From positions 51,365,119 to 51,429,118 of the forward strand of contig NC_052510.1 in assembly GCF_014356525.2 (NCBI RefSeq): 64,000 nt of DNA. The letters are read 5' to 3'. The position numbers and the translations under genes were made by a program. How positions within the stretch are numbered: position 1 is the first letter of the stretch; every line of letters starts with the position of its first letter. This DNA comes from Nilaparvata lugens. Taxonomy: Eukaryota > Arthropoda > Insecta > Hemiptera > Delphacidae. The notes beneath the pieces were generated by a model that was given only the letters and a program-made list of their open reading frames with translations, had not been told where the DNA came from and did not search any database. Below are positions 36,351 to 49,128 of this stretch, piece by piece.

Positions 36351-39300
36351 GAGTTGCTAATATTATCAATTTCATTATTATATATTATTCTTTTTTTTTT
36401 CATTGAAGGCAAATCCTGTAACTATTCTATTATTTGTTTAAAAAGTTTTCCTTATATTATTTTATTTAAGTTTCCAGTTTCATTTTGAGTTAAAATTTAT
36501 TTAAATCGATTACTTAGTTATCCAACATATAATCTGTTTTGTTAATTCTTTTAAAATATAGTTCCTTTCTCATGAGTTATAGAGTTAGATCAATTTAACC
36601 TCTCGCAAGCCAAGCGATTCCCCCTTTATAAATTGTTACCATAATACCAGCTCAATAGCTGACACTTTTGTAAAACGTTGAACAATACTCCATTGCATAA
36701 CTCATTATTATTCCCATTGATATATAAATCTATCTATTTCAATCTTATTTGGGTTTCACTGCTTTCAATTCTGGTGACTAGCTGGCTAGATCACTGAATC
36801 TAGTTATGCAACGTTGCCATGTTTCTTTATGAGCCAGAGCATCCAATTACAGAAGGCTGTGACTGGAGTCTTAAAAAAGTGAGGGTAGGCCTACTGTTGT
36901 TAGGGGAAGAATTGTGAGCAAAAGGTCGACGTTTTTACAGAGCATAGATGAACAGTTGTATATCATATTATATTTACGAATTACTAAATAAAATGTCAAT
37001 AATATAAGACACACAATTAATAATTGACGATCTGACCAATATAGTACAGTATCTAAGTAATAATTCATTTTTTAGAAATAAATCCTTTCAGCCTGTCCGT
37101 CCATTTGTAATCTATTCAAAAATTCATGGATGTACAAGCCCATTGGTACACTGATCTCTTTTTGAAAGATTTTATGCTAAATATAGAATGCGCTGTAGTC
37201 CAGTAGTCCCACTGTCGTTTACATTATTGTAAAGTAGGCCTAATCCCAGAAAACATTTGAAAACAGAAAAGTTCTAATTTAGATTGTTCACAAACCAAAT
37301 TGAATAACAAAATAACACTCACTAATCACTTAAAACTATAAAATAATGATTAACTTTGAAAATTATTAAGATATAGTCTAATTTAGAATGATATACCATT
37401 TCATGTCAACAAATCAGATTATTTTGATCAAGTCGATTTAAATTTCTAGATACTTTTTCTCGTGAGATAAGCTGATTGATTGCAAATGGTTTAACAGTTG
37501 AACATAATTCTGTCTCTCTTCCACGCAGGCACTCGCATCTTCTGTTATTGACACACGACGGAATTATCATGTGTTTTTCCAAGGATGAATTATTATTATC
37601 CTTTCCATGACCTTCAGCTAGTTTTCCCAGGGATGAGACATAGTGCAATCGAATTTTTATATCATTAACCTACTATGTTCCAAATCTCGTGTAAATCGTG
37701 TCACGTGGTAATTTAATACCACCAAATATTTTAAAATGAACCAATGAAATGTAATAGAATTATAAAATTGGAAAGAAGGTTAGACCTAGTCAAAGGATAA
37801 ATCAACTTAAATCAAGTATTATTAGCGATTAGGAGTAATAGCATTATCAAAAACGATAAGAAAACATGTATAATTGTGATTTAATAACTATGAGAACCCA
37901 TTGGTAAGATCAAAAAATCATAAAGCGGCTTACTTATTATTGACGGATTATAAAAAATAAAAGTGCATGAACATTGAGGTTAGAATTATTTGTTTACATT
38001 TTGAAAAGAATTAGTCGATCTTGCATAAATCGATAATTATTAGAATCAATGCTGAACGAATCAGCTGATTATTCGATCAACCAGTATAACAGGTTGAATT
38101 ATATAAAATTTACTCATAAAGGATATATCATGTATACTAAAGGAAATCGATGTGTAGAAATACGAACACCCATTATTTCTGTATAAATATTTATTATAAT
38201 CTAAAAAAGCATGATAAATCAAGAGTATACAAAACTCATATAAAAACTAAATGTATTAAAATCGCATGTTATGATTTATTTATGAAATCAATTTAAGATA
38301 AACACTCCATATATTCGTATAAAAACTCTTTTTTATTTAATTTTTTCTATTATAAAGTCGAGGAAGCCCTGATTCCCAAGGCAACCAATTGTATTGAGTT
38401 TATTAAATTGAAGGCCAATCAGAGAGTAGCTTACAGAATTATTCGTGGAAGAGACAAATTTTTCTGAAAACCTCCTTCTTCTGGCTTAAGATCTTGACCT
38501 GAGAGGATGCACACAGAGTCTAGGGTTCTTTCTTCCTCTTTTTTAAAATCTTAAAACTATTAAGCCAAACCCTTTTTAAATGTGAAGTATTTGTATTAAA
38601 TGTTAAATTATCTGTGAACTCAGTGCTGTCAAAGAGTTCGTAATTTGTAGCTATTCCCCATAAATATATCTTTAATTCGGAAAGGAACTTTAAGAATCTG
38701 GACCACGCGTTAGCCCAGCAGTGACGAAAAGGAGCCTACCTAATTAATTATTGGAAATAATTAATTCAATCCACGAGACCGTCAAGAACTTCAGTTCAGT
38801 GAGTGATAAGTCAAACGAGCTCGTTTTAGGTTTTCTACGTACAGTGGGGGAATTAATAAAAAAGTGCTATTCAAATTAACTTGAATTAAATAAAAAGTCA
38901 CCACGTGTTGAATAATATCACATAGTTCATAAGAACATTTTATAAATTTATTTAATATATGTAGGAAGCTTACTTCCATGCACAGCCCGAATTCATATAA
39001 ATCCCTGAGATCTCATGTTTGAATATTAATTTATTAATTATAATTTTGTTAATTGAACAAAGTATATCATATCAAACTTATAGACCGAACAGGTTTTTGT
39101 TTGCAGAATTTTGTATTGATTGGAAGTCTAAGTATCAGTATTAAATATAATATATTTATGAATTTGAAACTCACTATTGTGAATATTAGCAAAGCCTGTG
39201 ATAATTATTCAGATTTTAGAAAACATTTGATTAAGTAAATTATAGATATATCGAATATTTTATGCACATATTTTTTATGGGAATATATTTTGTGTTTTAT

Positions 39301-39789
39301 GTCAGCATACAAACTCATAGAATTTTTTATTATATCCCAACTCATCTCGTGATATACAGTTTGAGCTGTTTTAATACCAACAAATATTTAGCAGCACTTA
39401 AAATTATTGAATCAAGTAATATTAATCTTATCCAGAGCACTCAATATTTATCATCCTTTGATGATATTCATTTTATCTGCCAGAACAAGTATATTAAAAA
39501 ATTATATTAATAAGGTTCCAGTTATATCATATAAGGATCCAGAGAGCTTCAAGAACTGGCGTTGTAAGTTCTAAGGAATTTTGGAAGGGTATATTGGTGA
39601 ATACTTGTATTCACGACGAGCGTTTTAAGAATCAACTAGAAACAACTATAGTTGGTCCTTATCATTCTCTAGTGGTACATGGTTACTGATAATCAGTCAT
39701 CAAATATACTTTTAATTTTCTCACTGGTATTCTCCAAGAACTTCATAGAAGCAGCGGTAAGAATTATCAATCACCGGTCATTGAACCTT
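36351..39789. other. Unannotated AT-rich DNA
   Basis: About 3.4 kb of low-GC sequence. A 37-codon stretch at 38354-38467 (KVEEALIPKATNCIEF) has coding-like composition, but is too short to call. Other frames look like chance. Confidence 0.4.
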
Positions 39790-39885
39790 ATGGTGATTAT
39801 TTGTATTTGTAAAATTCACGTATCTACCACTGAGCTAGAGCTGAGGTTTGAACCCAGTAATTTTGCGAGCCGGACGGCCTTAATT
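39790..39885 (-). mobile_element. tRNA-like / SINE-like remnant
   Basis: On the minus strand ACTGGGTTCAAACCTCAG holds a B-box-like GGTTCAAACC, and a few bases on TAGCTCAGTGGTAGA is a textbook A box. The order (B before A) is wrong for one tRNA gene, so this may be two joined or rearranged tRNA-derived pieces, or chance. Confidence 0.35.
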
Positions 39886-40934
39886 TTTTGTGAATTTATT
39901 CGCAAAAGAGGGAATTTAGAGACTGCTCTTATAAATATCAGAAACATCGTATCATCTGTGAAGGATTTACAATTCACAACTTCACAATCGTTAGAGCTGT
40001 TTTCGAGATCTATTGGACATAAATAGCCATATAAAAACCAATGAATAACCATATAAATAACCAAATATATAATATATATAGAAATTGCTCGCTTAATATA
40101 ATAGGATATTTAAAATTGAAAATAATATTTATGATCGAAGATAAAGGTTATGAACATAGTAAATAAAATAACTTCCAATAGAGTAATACTAGTTTCAAAA
40201 AGTTTTTATGATGAAACTATAAGTAAACACAAATCTCTTTATTGCTTCTTTTTCCGTAATTCTAGTTTCCTTGGCTGTTCCCATCTATTGCATTTTGTTG
40301 CTTGTCGAATGATACCGTATCACGGTGGTTTGTATCATGTTTGTTGCCAGCGCTATCTAGTGTCACTTTTTACAACTACATTAAGCTTTTCTCTACTCGA
40401 TTTTCCGAATCTGGAACTTTGATCACTGCTTTTCATCGAATTTGAAGATCATTTTTGAAAATTTGACTATCAAGAAACCTTCTTTGTTGCATGGAGTGCT
40501 TACAAAATGAATTTCAATGCAATTGGCGCAAAACATATCACTGTAACTGACTTTATAGGTGCTGCCTCTCGCCAGAGTTTTGTGCAAATGTTTGTATGGG
40601 AAGGCACTTCACTTTATTGTTGAACTATATTGTTTATTTATATGTATTATAAATTTTTTTGGAGGATCATTGTGATTTAGAGTAATTTATAATTACTTTC
40701 ACGATGATTCCATAACCCAATCAATGTATGTCGTCTTTCTTCTCCTACTGATCAACTTTTAACTAGCAATAAGCCGTCTCCAGACATGTTGTGTCATTCG
40801 ACAAGCAGGAATGTTCGGCGAACTATTCGTTTAGATATTAGTTGAACGAGCACGCATTTACACACATGCGTGGTTTGCTGAGCAATATCTCGTTTTGCGA
40901 ATAGCAAATACTCATCAACTGAATATCATCCTCA
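39886..40934. other. Unannotated DNA
   Basis: AGCCGTCTCCAGACATGTTG at 40770-40790 may be a transposon tip; no partner found. Confidence 0.4.
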
Positions 40935-41225
40935 CATGTCATTCAACAATCCAATTTATCAGGATCAATTCGTTGAATATCACTTTAAATTCCCAGTAAT
41001 TATTGACTATTTCCATAGATGAAGGATAAGTAAGATAACTATATTATTCTTGTCTCTTTGCAACAATCAGAAAAATCTATTATGAACATACAGTATAAAC
41101 AATTGTGCTAATCTGAATCGATCTATGGTAATAATAGGAATTGAAAGAATAGAAAATGTCATTCCATTCCAAGTAAAACGAAACTGATGTCTGTGTTTTT
41201 ATTAGAACTGCTGAGTGGATAATAA
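40935..41225 (+). mobile_element. Fragment of the 51.65-kb DNA transposon family
   Basis: Colinear with 52229-52458: ATGTCATTCAACAATCCAAT, GAATATCACTTTAAATTC, AATCAGAAAAATCTATTATG and GATCGATCTATGGTAATAAT. It differs by substitutions and a ~35-bp insertion after GACTATTTC. The 70-codon frame seen in the palindrome arms is broken here. Confidence 0.85.
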
Positions 41226-41790
41226 CAGGAGAAGTGAGTGAGCAAGCACAGTCACAGAATAGGTACAGGATGGAAACTGTCAATAATACGCCTATCTAAC
41301 CAATTCTTTTAGTTCTCGTTTTTCTTTTTCCAGTTTTTGATTCAGACTCACATCATTTTCGCTCTCTCTTTCTACGCTCTTCGCTCTATCCCTCCCCAAC
41401 AGTTATCAGTGGAATATTTTTATCAAATTTGGTTTTTAATTTATCTAAATTCTAAATTCCTAGTTTGTATGTACCTTGGACTCAAAATTGGACAAAACTT
41501 ATGAAGTGTTAAGCATAACCTACTGTTGGACAATTTCTATGAAAATTTGAGAAATTAACAGATTTGGGCTTTAAGCCTGTTGTTCCTTTCTCAATCATTT
41601 CTCAAGGTATTAATTAATCGAATATCTTGATGGTTTTTTTTTTTTTTACTTTGTCGATACTCACCTCCGTATGTAAAAGTCTTTCATTTTGAAAACATAA
41701 TCATTCTACTTCTCAAAAAAATTGAAGTTATTTTTTTATATTTGAAATTTTTGTTTCTTCTTCATCATATCTGTGATTCGGTTATTCGAT
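41226..41790. other. Unannotated DNA, includes a poly-T run
   Basis: A run of about 16 T at 41633-41648; otherwise nothing recognised. Part of it may be 3' UTR of the LINE end that follows. Confidence 0.45.
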
Positions 41791-41885
41791 TTTGGAAAGT
41801 ATTTTTTTAATTTGATGTTTGCCATAGTCAGGTCTACAGACCTGGCAAAGGAAATAAAAAAGTCAATAAATCAATCAATGATTCA
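41791..41885 (+). mobile_element. LINE 3' end fragment
   Basis: TCAGGTCTACAGACCTGGCA (with the short palindrome CAGGTCTACAGACCTG), GGAAATAAAAAAG, then TCAATAAATCAATCAATGA. Resembles the ending at 28.5 kb. Confidence 0.55.
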
Positions 41886-42061
41886 TGAGTTGAGAATAAT
41901 ATTGTGATTTTCCTTGTATAAAATGAAATAGAATAAAATAAAATATAACATTCCATCCGTTGTTACTCTCACACAACGATTTTCACAACAGAGGAAATCC
42001 AATATGCTACTAATCATGTTTTCCGCTAAAGTAGTTTATTATTAGATCAATCTTGTTAGTC

Positions 42062-42385
42062 GTAAACGACAATAACGTCAATTAGATTAAAAAGCAAATT
42101 TATAAACATTCAATGGAAAACTTTTATTACCCTTTTCACTCTTGAAATATCCCTTTCACGATTTCATAATGACAATAACGTTAATTTGATTGAAAAAAAA
42201 CAATTCAAAATCTTATGAACATTTGATGAAAAACTTGTTATACCCTTTTCACTTTTGAAATATCCCTTTCACGATTTCATAATGAAAATAACGTTAATTT
42301 GATTGAAAAAACCGATTAAAATTTTTATGAAAAATGTGTAATACCCTTTTCACTTTTGAAATAACCCTTTCACGATTTCATAATG
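42062..42385. repeat. Tandem repeat, ~103-113-bp unit, ~3 copies
   Basis: Units begin GACAATAACGT(C/T)AATT at 42068 and 42171 and GAAAATAACGTTAATT at 42284. Each continues to CCCTTTTCACTcTTGAAATA and CCCTTTCACGATTTCATAAT. A 71-codon frame begins in the last copy and is not supported as a gene. Confidence 0.85.
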
Positions 42386-42764
42386 CATTATCTAAGAAAT
42401 ATCATGATCCACCAAAATCTATTTCGAACAAAGCCAGAATAAAATTAAGCCTACTATTTCTAGTATCAGCTTTCATCATATTAGTGAGTGCTGTGAGCTT
42501 AGCTCAGTGCTTGATTTGCGATAGAATAATAATTGAAGATAGAAATTAGTTGTTACAGTGGCCACCAAAAGGCGAGACAAAATTGGTAGTGCATAGGGTA
42601 ATAGTGAACAAGGTTGAATTAAACGGTATTCTGTGAAGTCTGTGTTCGCACAAACATAGGTTCCAATCAACGTCAACGGCTGCCGGCTACATTCAATAAA
42701 CAGCGAGTGTGCTTTATATAGAGAAAGGGATTTTGCAGACAGCTAATAAAGTTGGTGTGCGTTA

Positions 42765-42802
42765 GTGGGTTAGGGCTAGGGTTAGGGTTGGGGTTAGTGC
42801 AA
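42765..42802. repeat. Short TTAGGG-like run
   Basis: GGGTTAGGGCTAGGGTTAGGG followed by TTGGGGTTAG: about five degenerate hexamers. The usual insect telomere unit is TTAGG, so this is a TTAGGG-like internal motif rather than a telomere. Confidence 0.6.
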
Positions 42803-43159
42803 TTGACGCGGTTGCCTCAATTCTTGCAGCTCGATTCGGTTCCTAACTATTCTACGTTGAAGAGTGGCTGTTCCACCTTTGTGTGCCAAAATAGCGCTGC
42901 AATTTCCTTAATCCATAATTAGCGTATCGATACATCCAGGAACATAGTAATTATTGTTATTGATCAGTGCTCTGGTATCTCTCCACCAACTTACTATTCT
43001 GTTTCTAAAGTTATCTCTGCCATGATAACCCTACTTAGGACATTCTATTGGAGTAAATTCAGGAATAGAAGAGGTTTTGGGCTATTGCCTGTTTTCTCAT
43101 TCTGTTATTGTAACTGTTAGCGCCACTGTATTCACGACCACTACACGGCGGTCGTATAT

Positions 43160-43520
43160 AGTCGAGGCTAGAGACGGCTGCAACGATAAAAATCGTTGAT
43201 CGACGTGTTTGTAATCACCCATTCATTCATTCCATTGCGCCACTATAAAAATTTGGACGTTCGATTTTTATCGAACGACCAAAATCGATGTGTGTGAAAA
43301 GCTGATTTTTTTTTGAATGTCCAGCGTTCCATCGGCTTCACTACCACATAGCAGATGGCAAACAGCTGATGCGAATAATTAAAAATGCTCGATCACGATC
43401 AAAATCGTTATAAAATCGATGTGTCTGAAAGCTACCTACTTCAAATTTTGGTCGTAAGGTAAAAATTCAAACGAACTTTTATCTAACAACCAAAATCGAT
43501 GTGTGTGTAGCTAGCCTTAT
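43160..43520. mobile_element. Candidate MITE with subterminal ATCGATGTGT motifs
   Basis: AGGCTAG at 43165 and CTAGCCT at 43511-43517 are inverted tips. Inside, AAAATCGATGTGTGTG-type motifs occur at about 43282, 43412 and 43490, with a related inverted form (AAAAATCGTTGATCGACGTG) near the left end. Repeated subterminal motifs are common in MITEs. Non-coding. Confidence 0.55.
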
Positions 43521-43669
43521 TCAATGGAAAAATAAATAAATAAAGCTTGGAATTTAGTCTTTATCAATATAGGGGTTAAGTGTCTTCTATTCCTTTTGTG
43601 GTTAATTCTTGGATAGGTATGATTTGTGCATGGATAATGATCAAGGAATGTTGAAAATGAATGTAAACC

Positions 43670-43756
43670 TAGATCCCAGATGGGAATCGATCCTACACCT
43701 ACCGGTGCAAAGATAGTAGATTAAAGCTGCGACGTTTCAGACCAATAGACCCTGAA
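43670..43756 (-). mobile_element. tRNA-like / SINE-head remnant
   Basis: On the minus strand, about 55 bases separate TTGGTCTGAAACG (poor A box) from GGATCGATTCCC (good B box). T-arm pairing is weak and no acceptor stem closes, so it is not an intact tRNA. Confidence 0.35.
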
Positions 43757-44469
43757 CCCCTAATTGAAACGCGAATCTTGTAAAATATGACCAAAGTATT
43801 TCAACCTCATTTACCTCATCTATTTCTAATTCTTCTTACCTTACACCGATAGAAGAGGAAATAATCATGAATAGTCAAAATGATCATTACTTCAACATTA
43901 CTTGATCCATCTCCGTCACCTTATCCTGATAGAAAAAGAAATAGTCAACTTCATGGAGTGTAAACCTCACATTAAGGCTGTGCAAAGGCTAAAAATAAAC
44001 TTTCTACTGGTGATATTTTTCAAAGTTTTTCGATTTGTATATCATCAAGCTATCAAAATTATTAAAAAGTTTCACAGGAGAACATTTTTTTTTCTGATCA
44101 TTACTTTTTGAGATATGAGCGCCTAAAGTTTAAATTTTTGGGACAGAACATTTCAAATTCGGTAAGAGATAAATCCGTGAGATTTAGAGGATAGATTCTC
44201 CATGGTATTGTTGATCTAGTAAAACAAACATTTTCTGAAAATATAAAATTTTGAAAAAGTTATTCAATTTACAAAAAAATAATCATTACTTGGTCAATTA
44301 CTTGGAAATAACTTGGTCAAGAGGAATTTAAACTCATCTATTGTTATATTGCTTTTCAGCAAAATGATTTTTCTTGTATTAGTGAATAAATTGTGAATAT
44401 TAGATAAGTATGAATGAAACATTTATCTAGTATTTTAATAAAGTACACACCATAATTTTCTTGTTATCC
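43757..44469. other. Unannotated DNA
   Basis: TTACTTGATCC and TTACCTTACACCGATAGAAG / TTATCCTGATAGAAAAAG suggest an old short duplication at 43.83-43.95 kb; no gene. Confidence 0.4.
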
Positions 44470-44730
44470 GAAATGTATCTATTCTTAAATTTTAGGTTGC
44501 TTGATCTAGGCTTGACAACCGGCTATGAATTTACGTCGTTTCTAATCATTAAAGATGAGTGGATCGTCTCTCAGGCTGATTAATTCCAGATAAGGGCACG
44601 TTGTCACAAACAGCCAGCTTTGAAGTTGAAGTATGCTTCACTTGATTGCACATTTTAATCACAGGCATCCTGTGATTGGAACAGATAGGGATAGGGGTCG
44701 AATAATCAACAATTTTCGACATTCACGCTG
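44470..44730. other. Candidate conserved non-coding element
   Basis: Moderately GC-richer, with homeodomain-type cores (TAATCATTAAAG, CTGATTAATTCC) and no open frame. Only comparative data can decide. Confidence 0.3.
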
Positions 44731-46099
44731 AACACTTTGTAATTTGGCCCACAGTTACGACAAACATAGCACTCAAAAGCTATATTTAGATACTGATGTA
44801 TAGGAGATGAGATAAAGGTTGTATGTGAAGAGGATGAATTCGATTATTTTTTAATAAATGCAAATTTTCAAATTGAATATCCTTGTGATGAAAAACTTAT
44901 GACGCCGATTAATAGGATGAATTCAATGATGAATTGGTTTCTGAAAAACTTTCAATATATATGTTGAAATATTTATATTTTCAACTGTAGTACACTTTCC
45001 CTTCACTGTGATCAATGAAATCAAACGATGGTGAATCAATTATAAATTATCTTTTCTGCCTGGTGTAAACCAATCAACACAAATATACAATCGACAGTCA
45101 ATTAGTCATTTAACATTGGAAATGCGCAGAATTGTTCCGTGCAGCTGTGGATAGGGTGAAACTAGCCACCATGGTAGCAAACTTCTGGAAGCGGACAGGC
45201 ACATAAATAAGAGGAAACATTGAAAAATTCATTTGAACAATAATTTATAGAACAAATAAGATGATGAAGATCCAATATTAATTATATTCCTAGTTCTAGG
45301 AATGAGTTTATCCAATATAGATTATATTTGAATCAGATTCATGGATTTAGCACGTTCAAATTTTTCCAAGTCTTGGCAGGATAGAGAAACAATAAAAGTG
45401 ACAGAACTATAGCCATCAAATTCTCAGAGCGGCATTGTTAATAAGAGATTCTCAGGCAGAAGATAAAAATTTGTCTCTTTTGTAAGAGAAGCTTCACAAG
45501 TAATTGGAGATTATTGAATGGCACGGTTCAACTGCTCAGAAAGTAATTTAATCTGGAAATCGGATCTTACGAGACTGAAACCGAAATAATGAGACAGGTG
45601 AGAGAAAAGTCTGTAATCGGAATTGAAGCTTTTCAAAATGAGGATTAGAAGAAATTTTATAGGGACTGTTCACACGAGAGGAAACGATGTTCCTTGTAAA
45701 CTTCTGTAAAACTCAATTTTCATCATGACGAAATTATCACGTGCTTGAATTTCAATCGAGAAACTTTCCATTGCAGATGAAGTTTATAATAATGTTCGAT
45801 AATAATCATATAAAATCGAAAATCATATAAGTTCGAAAATGATTATGAAGTTTTCAAAGTTTCAAAATTTTACGGAACAGAAATAGTATACTTTTATGGG
45901 AAAAAATTACACTTTGTAATGAGAATTTCTCAATTACTCCACTAATTTAACGTGAAACCCAGAAACTGATAATCGTTTCCACGTTCTTATGCACTATTTG
46001 TTTTGATTTTTGGTTATCTTGATTAATAATATCATATTGACTTTTTGGAAAGATTTTGATAATCTTATTTGGAATGTTCTGTTGATTGATTCTTCATCA
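44731..46099. other. Unannotated AT-rich DNA
   Basis: No feature supported. Confidence 0.5.
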
Positions 46100-46621
46100 A
46101 AATTGACAATGTATAATTTTTATAAGTTGAGGTCGATACTTGATTTATCAAAGTTGAGAAGGCTTTATTTTGCAATTGTACAATCTCTGTTAAATTATGG
46201 CTTGGTGGTTTGGGGAGGTACTTATGACACTCTTTTGTTACCATTATTCATTATACAGAAAATGATCATGAAAACCATATTAAATAAACCCATATTGTTC
46301 CGTTCAAAAATTGCATTCAGTGAACTGAGAGTCATGTCAATCCGTCAACTCTATGTGCTTAGCATATTTAAAAATTTCAATAAACATTGGAGTTCATTTT
46401 CAAGAATCAATGTAACTCATAGAACAAGATACAATCTACATAGATTTTATGTTACTTATGATTCTAATTTAACGGTCATTCGTAAGCAGCTGGTATACAT
46501 CACTCCAAAGATTGTGAACTGCATCCCGAACGAGCTCATCGGTGTACCTATTAAGTTTGATCCAATAAATATTAGATACTGGATACTGCACAACTATTAC
46601 TTCCATCTTAATATTTTATGA
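46100..46621 (+). pseudogene. LINE ORF2 C-terminal domain
   Basis: The frame is open from 46010, but LINE homology begins near residue 30 (KLTMYNFYKLRSIL). The stretch LRRLYFAIVQSLLNYGLVVW followed by GG is the conserved thumb/post-RT segment of Jockey/CR1-like elements (compare YFAYLHSHLYYGVVAWG in the 9-kb LINE). It continues through LFIIQKMIMKTIL and a C-terminal IVNCIPNELI to a stop at 46621. The polymerase and endonuclease domains are missing, so it is non-functional even though the frame is clean. Confidence 0.88.
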
Positions 46622-46946
46622 GTTCAAATTTTTTTCAGCTTTTAAAACTATTCATTATTGTCAGTATTAATTCACAATTTTTAGCATCTATTTTAAACAT
46701 ACTTACCACTGTTTGAATGAAAAGATTCCATTTCAAATTATTAGCTTAATATTTAGAAACAGTTAAAAGTATCTACTCCTACTGGCGAACAAGTGATCCA
46801 CTTATGCCAGTAGTTCTTCACCTCCAGCCGTATTTTACAGATAGTTGATATAGATATTCATAATAATAATTATTGTTTTTTTTCTGATTGTCACATCTTT
46901 GTACTGTTTTCTGTGTTTTGGTGAAATAAATTGAATTGAATTGGAA
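46100..46946 (+). mobile_element. 5'-truncated LINE copy
   Basis: The C-terminal end of a LINE ORF2, then a 3' UTR (46622-46920) and a tail of TTGAA repeats after GAAATAAA at 46922-46946. Target-primed reverse transcription often stops early, giving such 5'-truncated copies. The tail differs from those of the LINEs at 9.06 and 18.48 kb, so it is a third family. Confidence 0.85.
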
Positions 46947-47569
46947 TTGAAATTGCCAGGTCTTGCATTACATTATTATAGAAAGAAATGAAAAAATTAA
47001 CGTATTCAAAACAGAGAATAAATATGTAGATAAGTAGATAACTTCTAGAAACAAAGAGTAGAACCTATTTATTGTATACACAATAGAAATAAGAATACCC
47101 CAAAAATGATATCAATACTAAGTAAATAAAATGACTAAACTTTTCTAAACAGATACACATACACACACACGCTCAACGAAAGTCCAACTCCAAAAAAATA
47201 GATTGAGATAAAATACTGTAGAGAAAAACAAAAACTAATCGTTTCCCTCCAAAAGTAATTTGAAAACTGAAATACTTCGGGTCGAAGTACGGATCTGACA
47301 GTCTTGACCGAGCAAAATCAGAGCAAAGATAAAGCAAATTGCCACAGTGATGCCAAACCAAGAGTTGAGAAATAAAATATCTTATATTCCAAGTAATATT
47401 AAGGGCCGCTAATCAACGATTACAGTCATGCAGTTGTGATCAATATAACGTGTTTCATTCCTGGTTTAAACCAAGAGCTGATCTATCTCCGTTTCATATG
47501 GACGGACAATAATACTTTTCAACGGTCCAAATTTTGAGGAAGAAAAGTCGATAGTGGAAAGAGAAGAGC
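46947..47569. other. Unannotated DNA
   Basis: No supported feature; a short CA run at 47157-47170. Confidence 0.5.
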
Positions 47570-47900
47570 AAATTGAAAAGAGAATAAAAGTGGGAAGTAA
47601 GAAAAAACATATCAAGAGATTATATCCGGACCAAAAATGTCCTCGCGTTGGCGAGAGATTCGCTGGAATAATAATTAATGGAAAACATGAATGTAGCTTT
47701 AAGCCCGATCAATTACTGGAGAATCAGACGTGAACTTTTTGCCAAATTTCCTCTGTGACTCGTTCAACGGGCAAAAGTGATTTGGAGAACCGAAAAAGTA
47801 GCAAATGACATATCCTAACAGATTGAAATGGCTTGCTCAAAGTGGACGGATTCTGGTGATTAAAGCATTAACACATCCGGCTTATCGAACTTTCTTGTAG
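47570..47900. other. Candidate conserved non-coding element
   Basis: GC-richer than its flanks; CTCGCGTTGGCGAGAG is a small palindrome. The longest open stretch is only ~25 codons. Regulatory function is conjecture. Confidence 0.3.
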
Positions 47901-47954
47901 CTTTAATCACATCTTCAAACAACGACTCTAATTCATTCAATTCTTTTTCAACTA

Positions 47955-48060
47955 GGACAGTAGCATAGCCAGGATTGAAATAGGGGGTGACCAAAAATGT
48001 GGATATTTTACCAAAGTTAGTAGACGTTAGTGTCTACTAACGTTGCCCCTATACACCTCA
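47955..48060 (+). mobile_element. hAT-like transposon end, partner not found
   Basis: ACAGTAGCATAGCCAGGATT then TAGGGGGTGACC resembles the CAGTGGCGTAGCCAGGATTT tip seen in many hAT-related elements. A 10-bp inverted repeat (GTTAGTAGAC / GTCTACTAAC) lies at 48016-48041. No matching right end was found. Confidence 0.35.
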
Positions 48061-49128
48061 CCTACAAGCCTTGCTAACATGAATTTGATAGGGGAAGCGC
48101 ACGTTTCTATAATTGAATTTTTTATCAATTCTAATAACATCTATGTCGAGTTCAAATTCAAATTCTCTAGTGCCGAAAAATAAATCCTAACATCAATGAA
48201 AAAATACAGATTGCAATAAAAAAGAGCAATTCTCGTTACAGTTTAAAGTATGTTATTTTCATACAAAGATCAAAAAATAAAAATTCTCTCCTATAAACAA
48301 TGAGAAAAATACAACTTCCGAGTTCTATGGACTCAGTTTATTGTATGTATTCTGATAAAATCTGATTAAATCAGAAATGGCATTTGTTCAAAATTGCAGT
48401 AGCAGAAGTAGCCTAATTAGGATCTTTGTTTAATAATTATTCTGATAGTGTTATCACGATAATCACTATTTTTATCTTGAATTTTTATGTGTTTTTCATG
48501 TAGTTTGCTTCAGATGAAAACAGCAGTGCTGCTCAAGTATTTTAAGATTCAAAAGCATCACCATATTATGGAAATCATGCGTAGATCTGAGACAAAGAGA
48601 ACCAAATTTGAAAGCTTTATGAGTGCTGTATAATTTTCCCGTCAGGGGGGACCGAATAAATTGATGCCCAGTTAAGACTACTTATAAGGAAGTCAAACTT
48701 TTTGAAATCCAAATTCAATGTTCTTGATTTTTCGTCAAAAGTCCGGAGATGAACAGGACATTTATAAGCTCTTCACGGCCAAGCTGAAGAAAATTTACTC
48801 AATCAGAAGAAAAAGCAGCATTGTAGCAAATTAGTGTCTGTGGGGTTGTTTGAATCTTCCCAACATCGGTACAATAAGACTATTTTTGGTACTTATATAC
48901 TGTTGTCGAATTCTAAAAGAATTTATTATGTCCAGGACCTGATCTATGGTGATTGTGTGAGATAAATCACGAGTCCTGGACGTGCTCTGATTCGAGGATG
49001 CAGGTGGGCAGAAAGAACAGGATATTTGAAAGAATTTCCTTGTTCTATTCCTATCCCAGTGATCGACATTGTTTTCCTTCTTTACTATTGTGTTCCATTC
49101 ACGTAAGTTTGAGAGTAATAGAGTAAAT
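48061..49128. other. Unannotated DNA
   Basis: No gene recognised. Confidence 0.5.

Noticed and set aside
38354..38467. 37-codon coding-like stretch (KVEEALIPKATNCIEF..)
   Set aside because: Too short, no acceptor or donor in good register, no family recognised.
42765..42802. True telomeric repeat or telomere fusion
   Set aside because: Too short, degenerate, wrong unit for insects, surrounded by ordinary sequence on both sides.
43670..43756. Functional tRNA gene
   Set aside because: B box fits but acceptor stem, T stem and A box do not.
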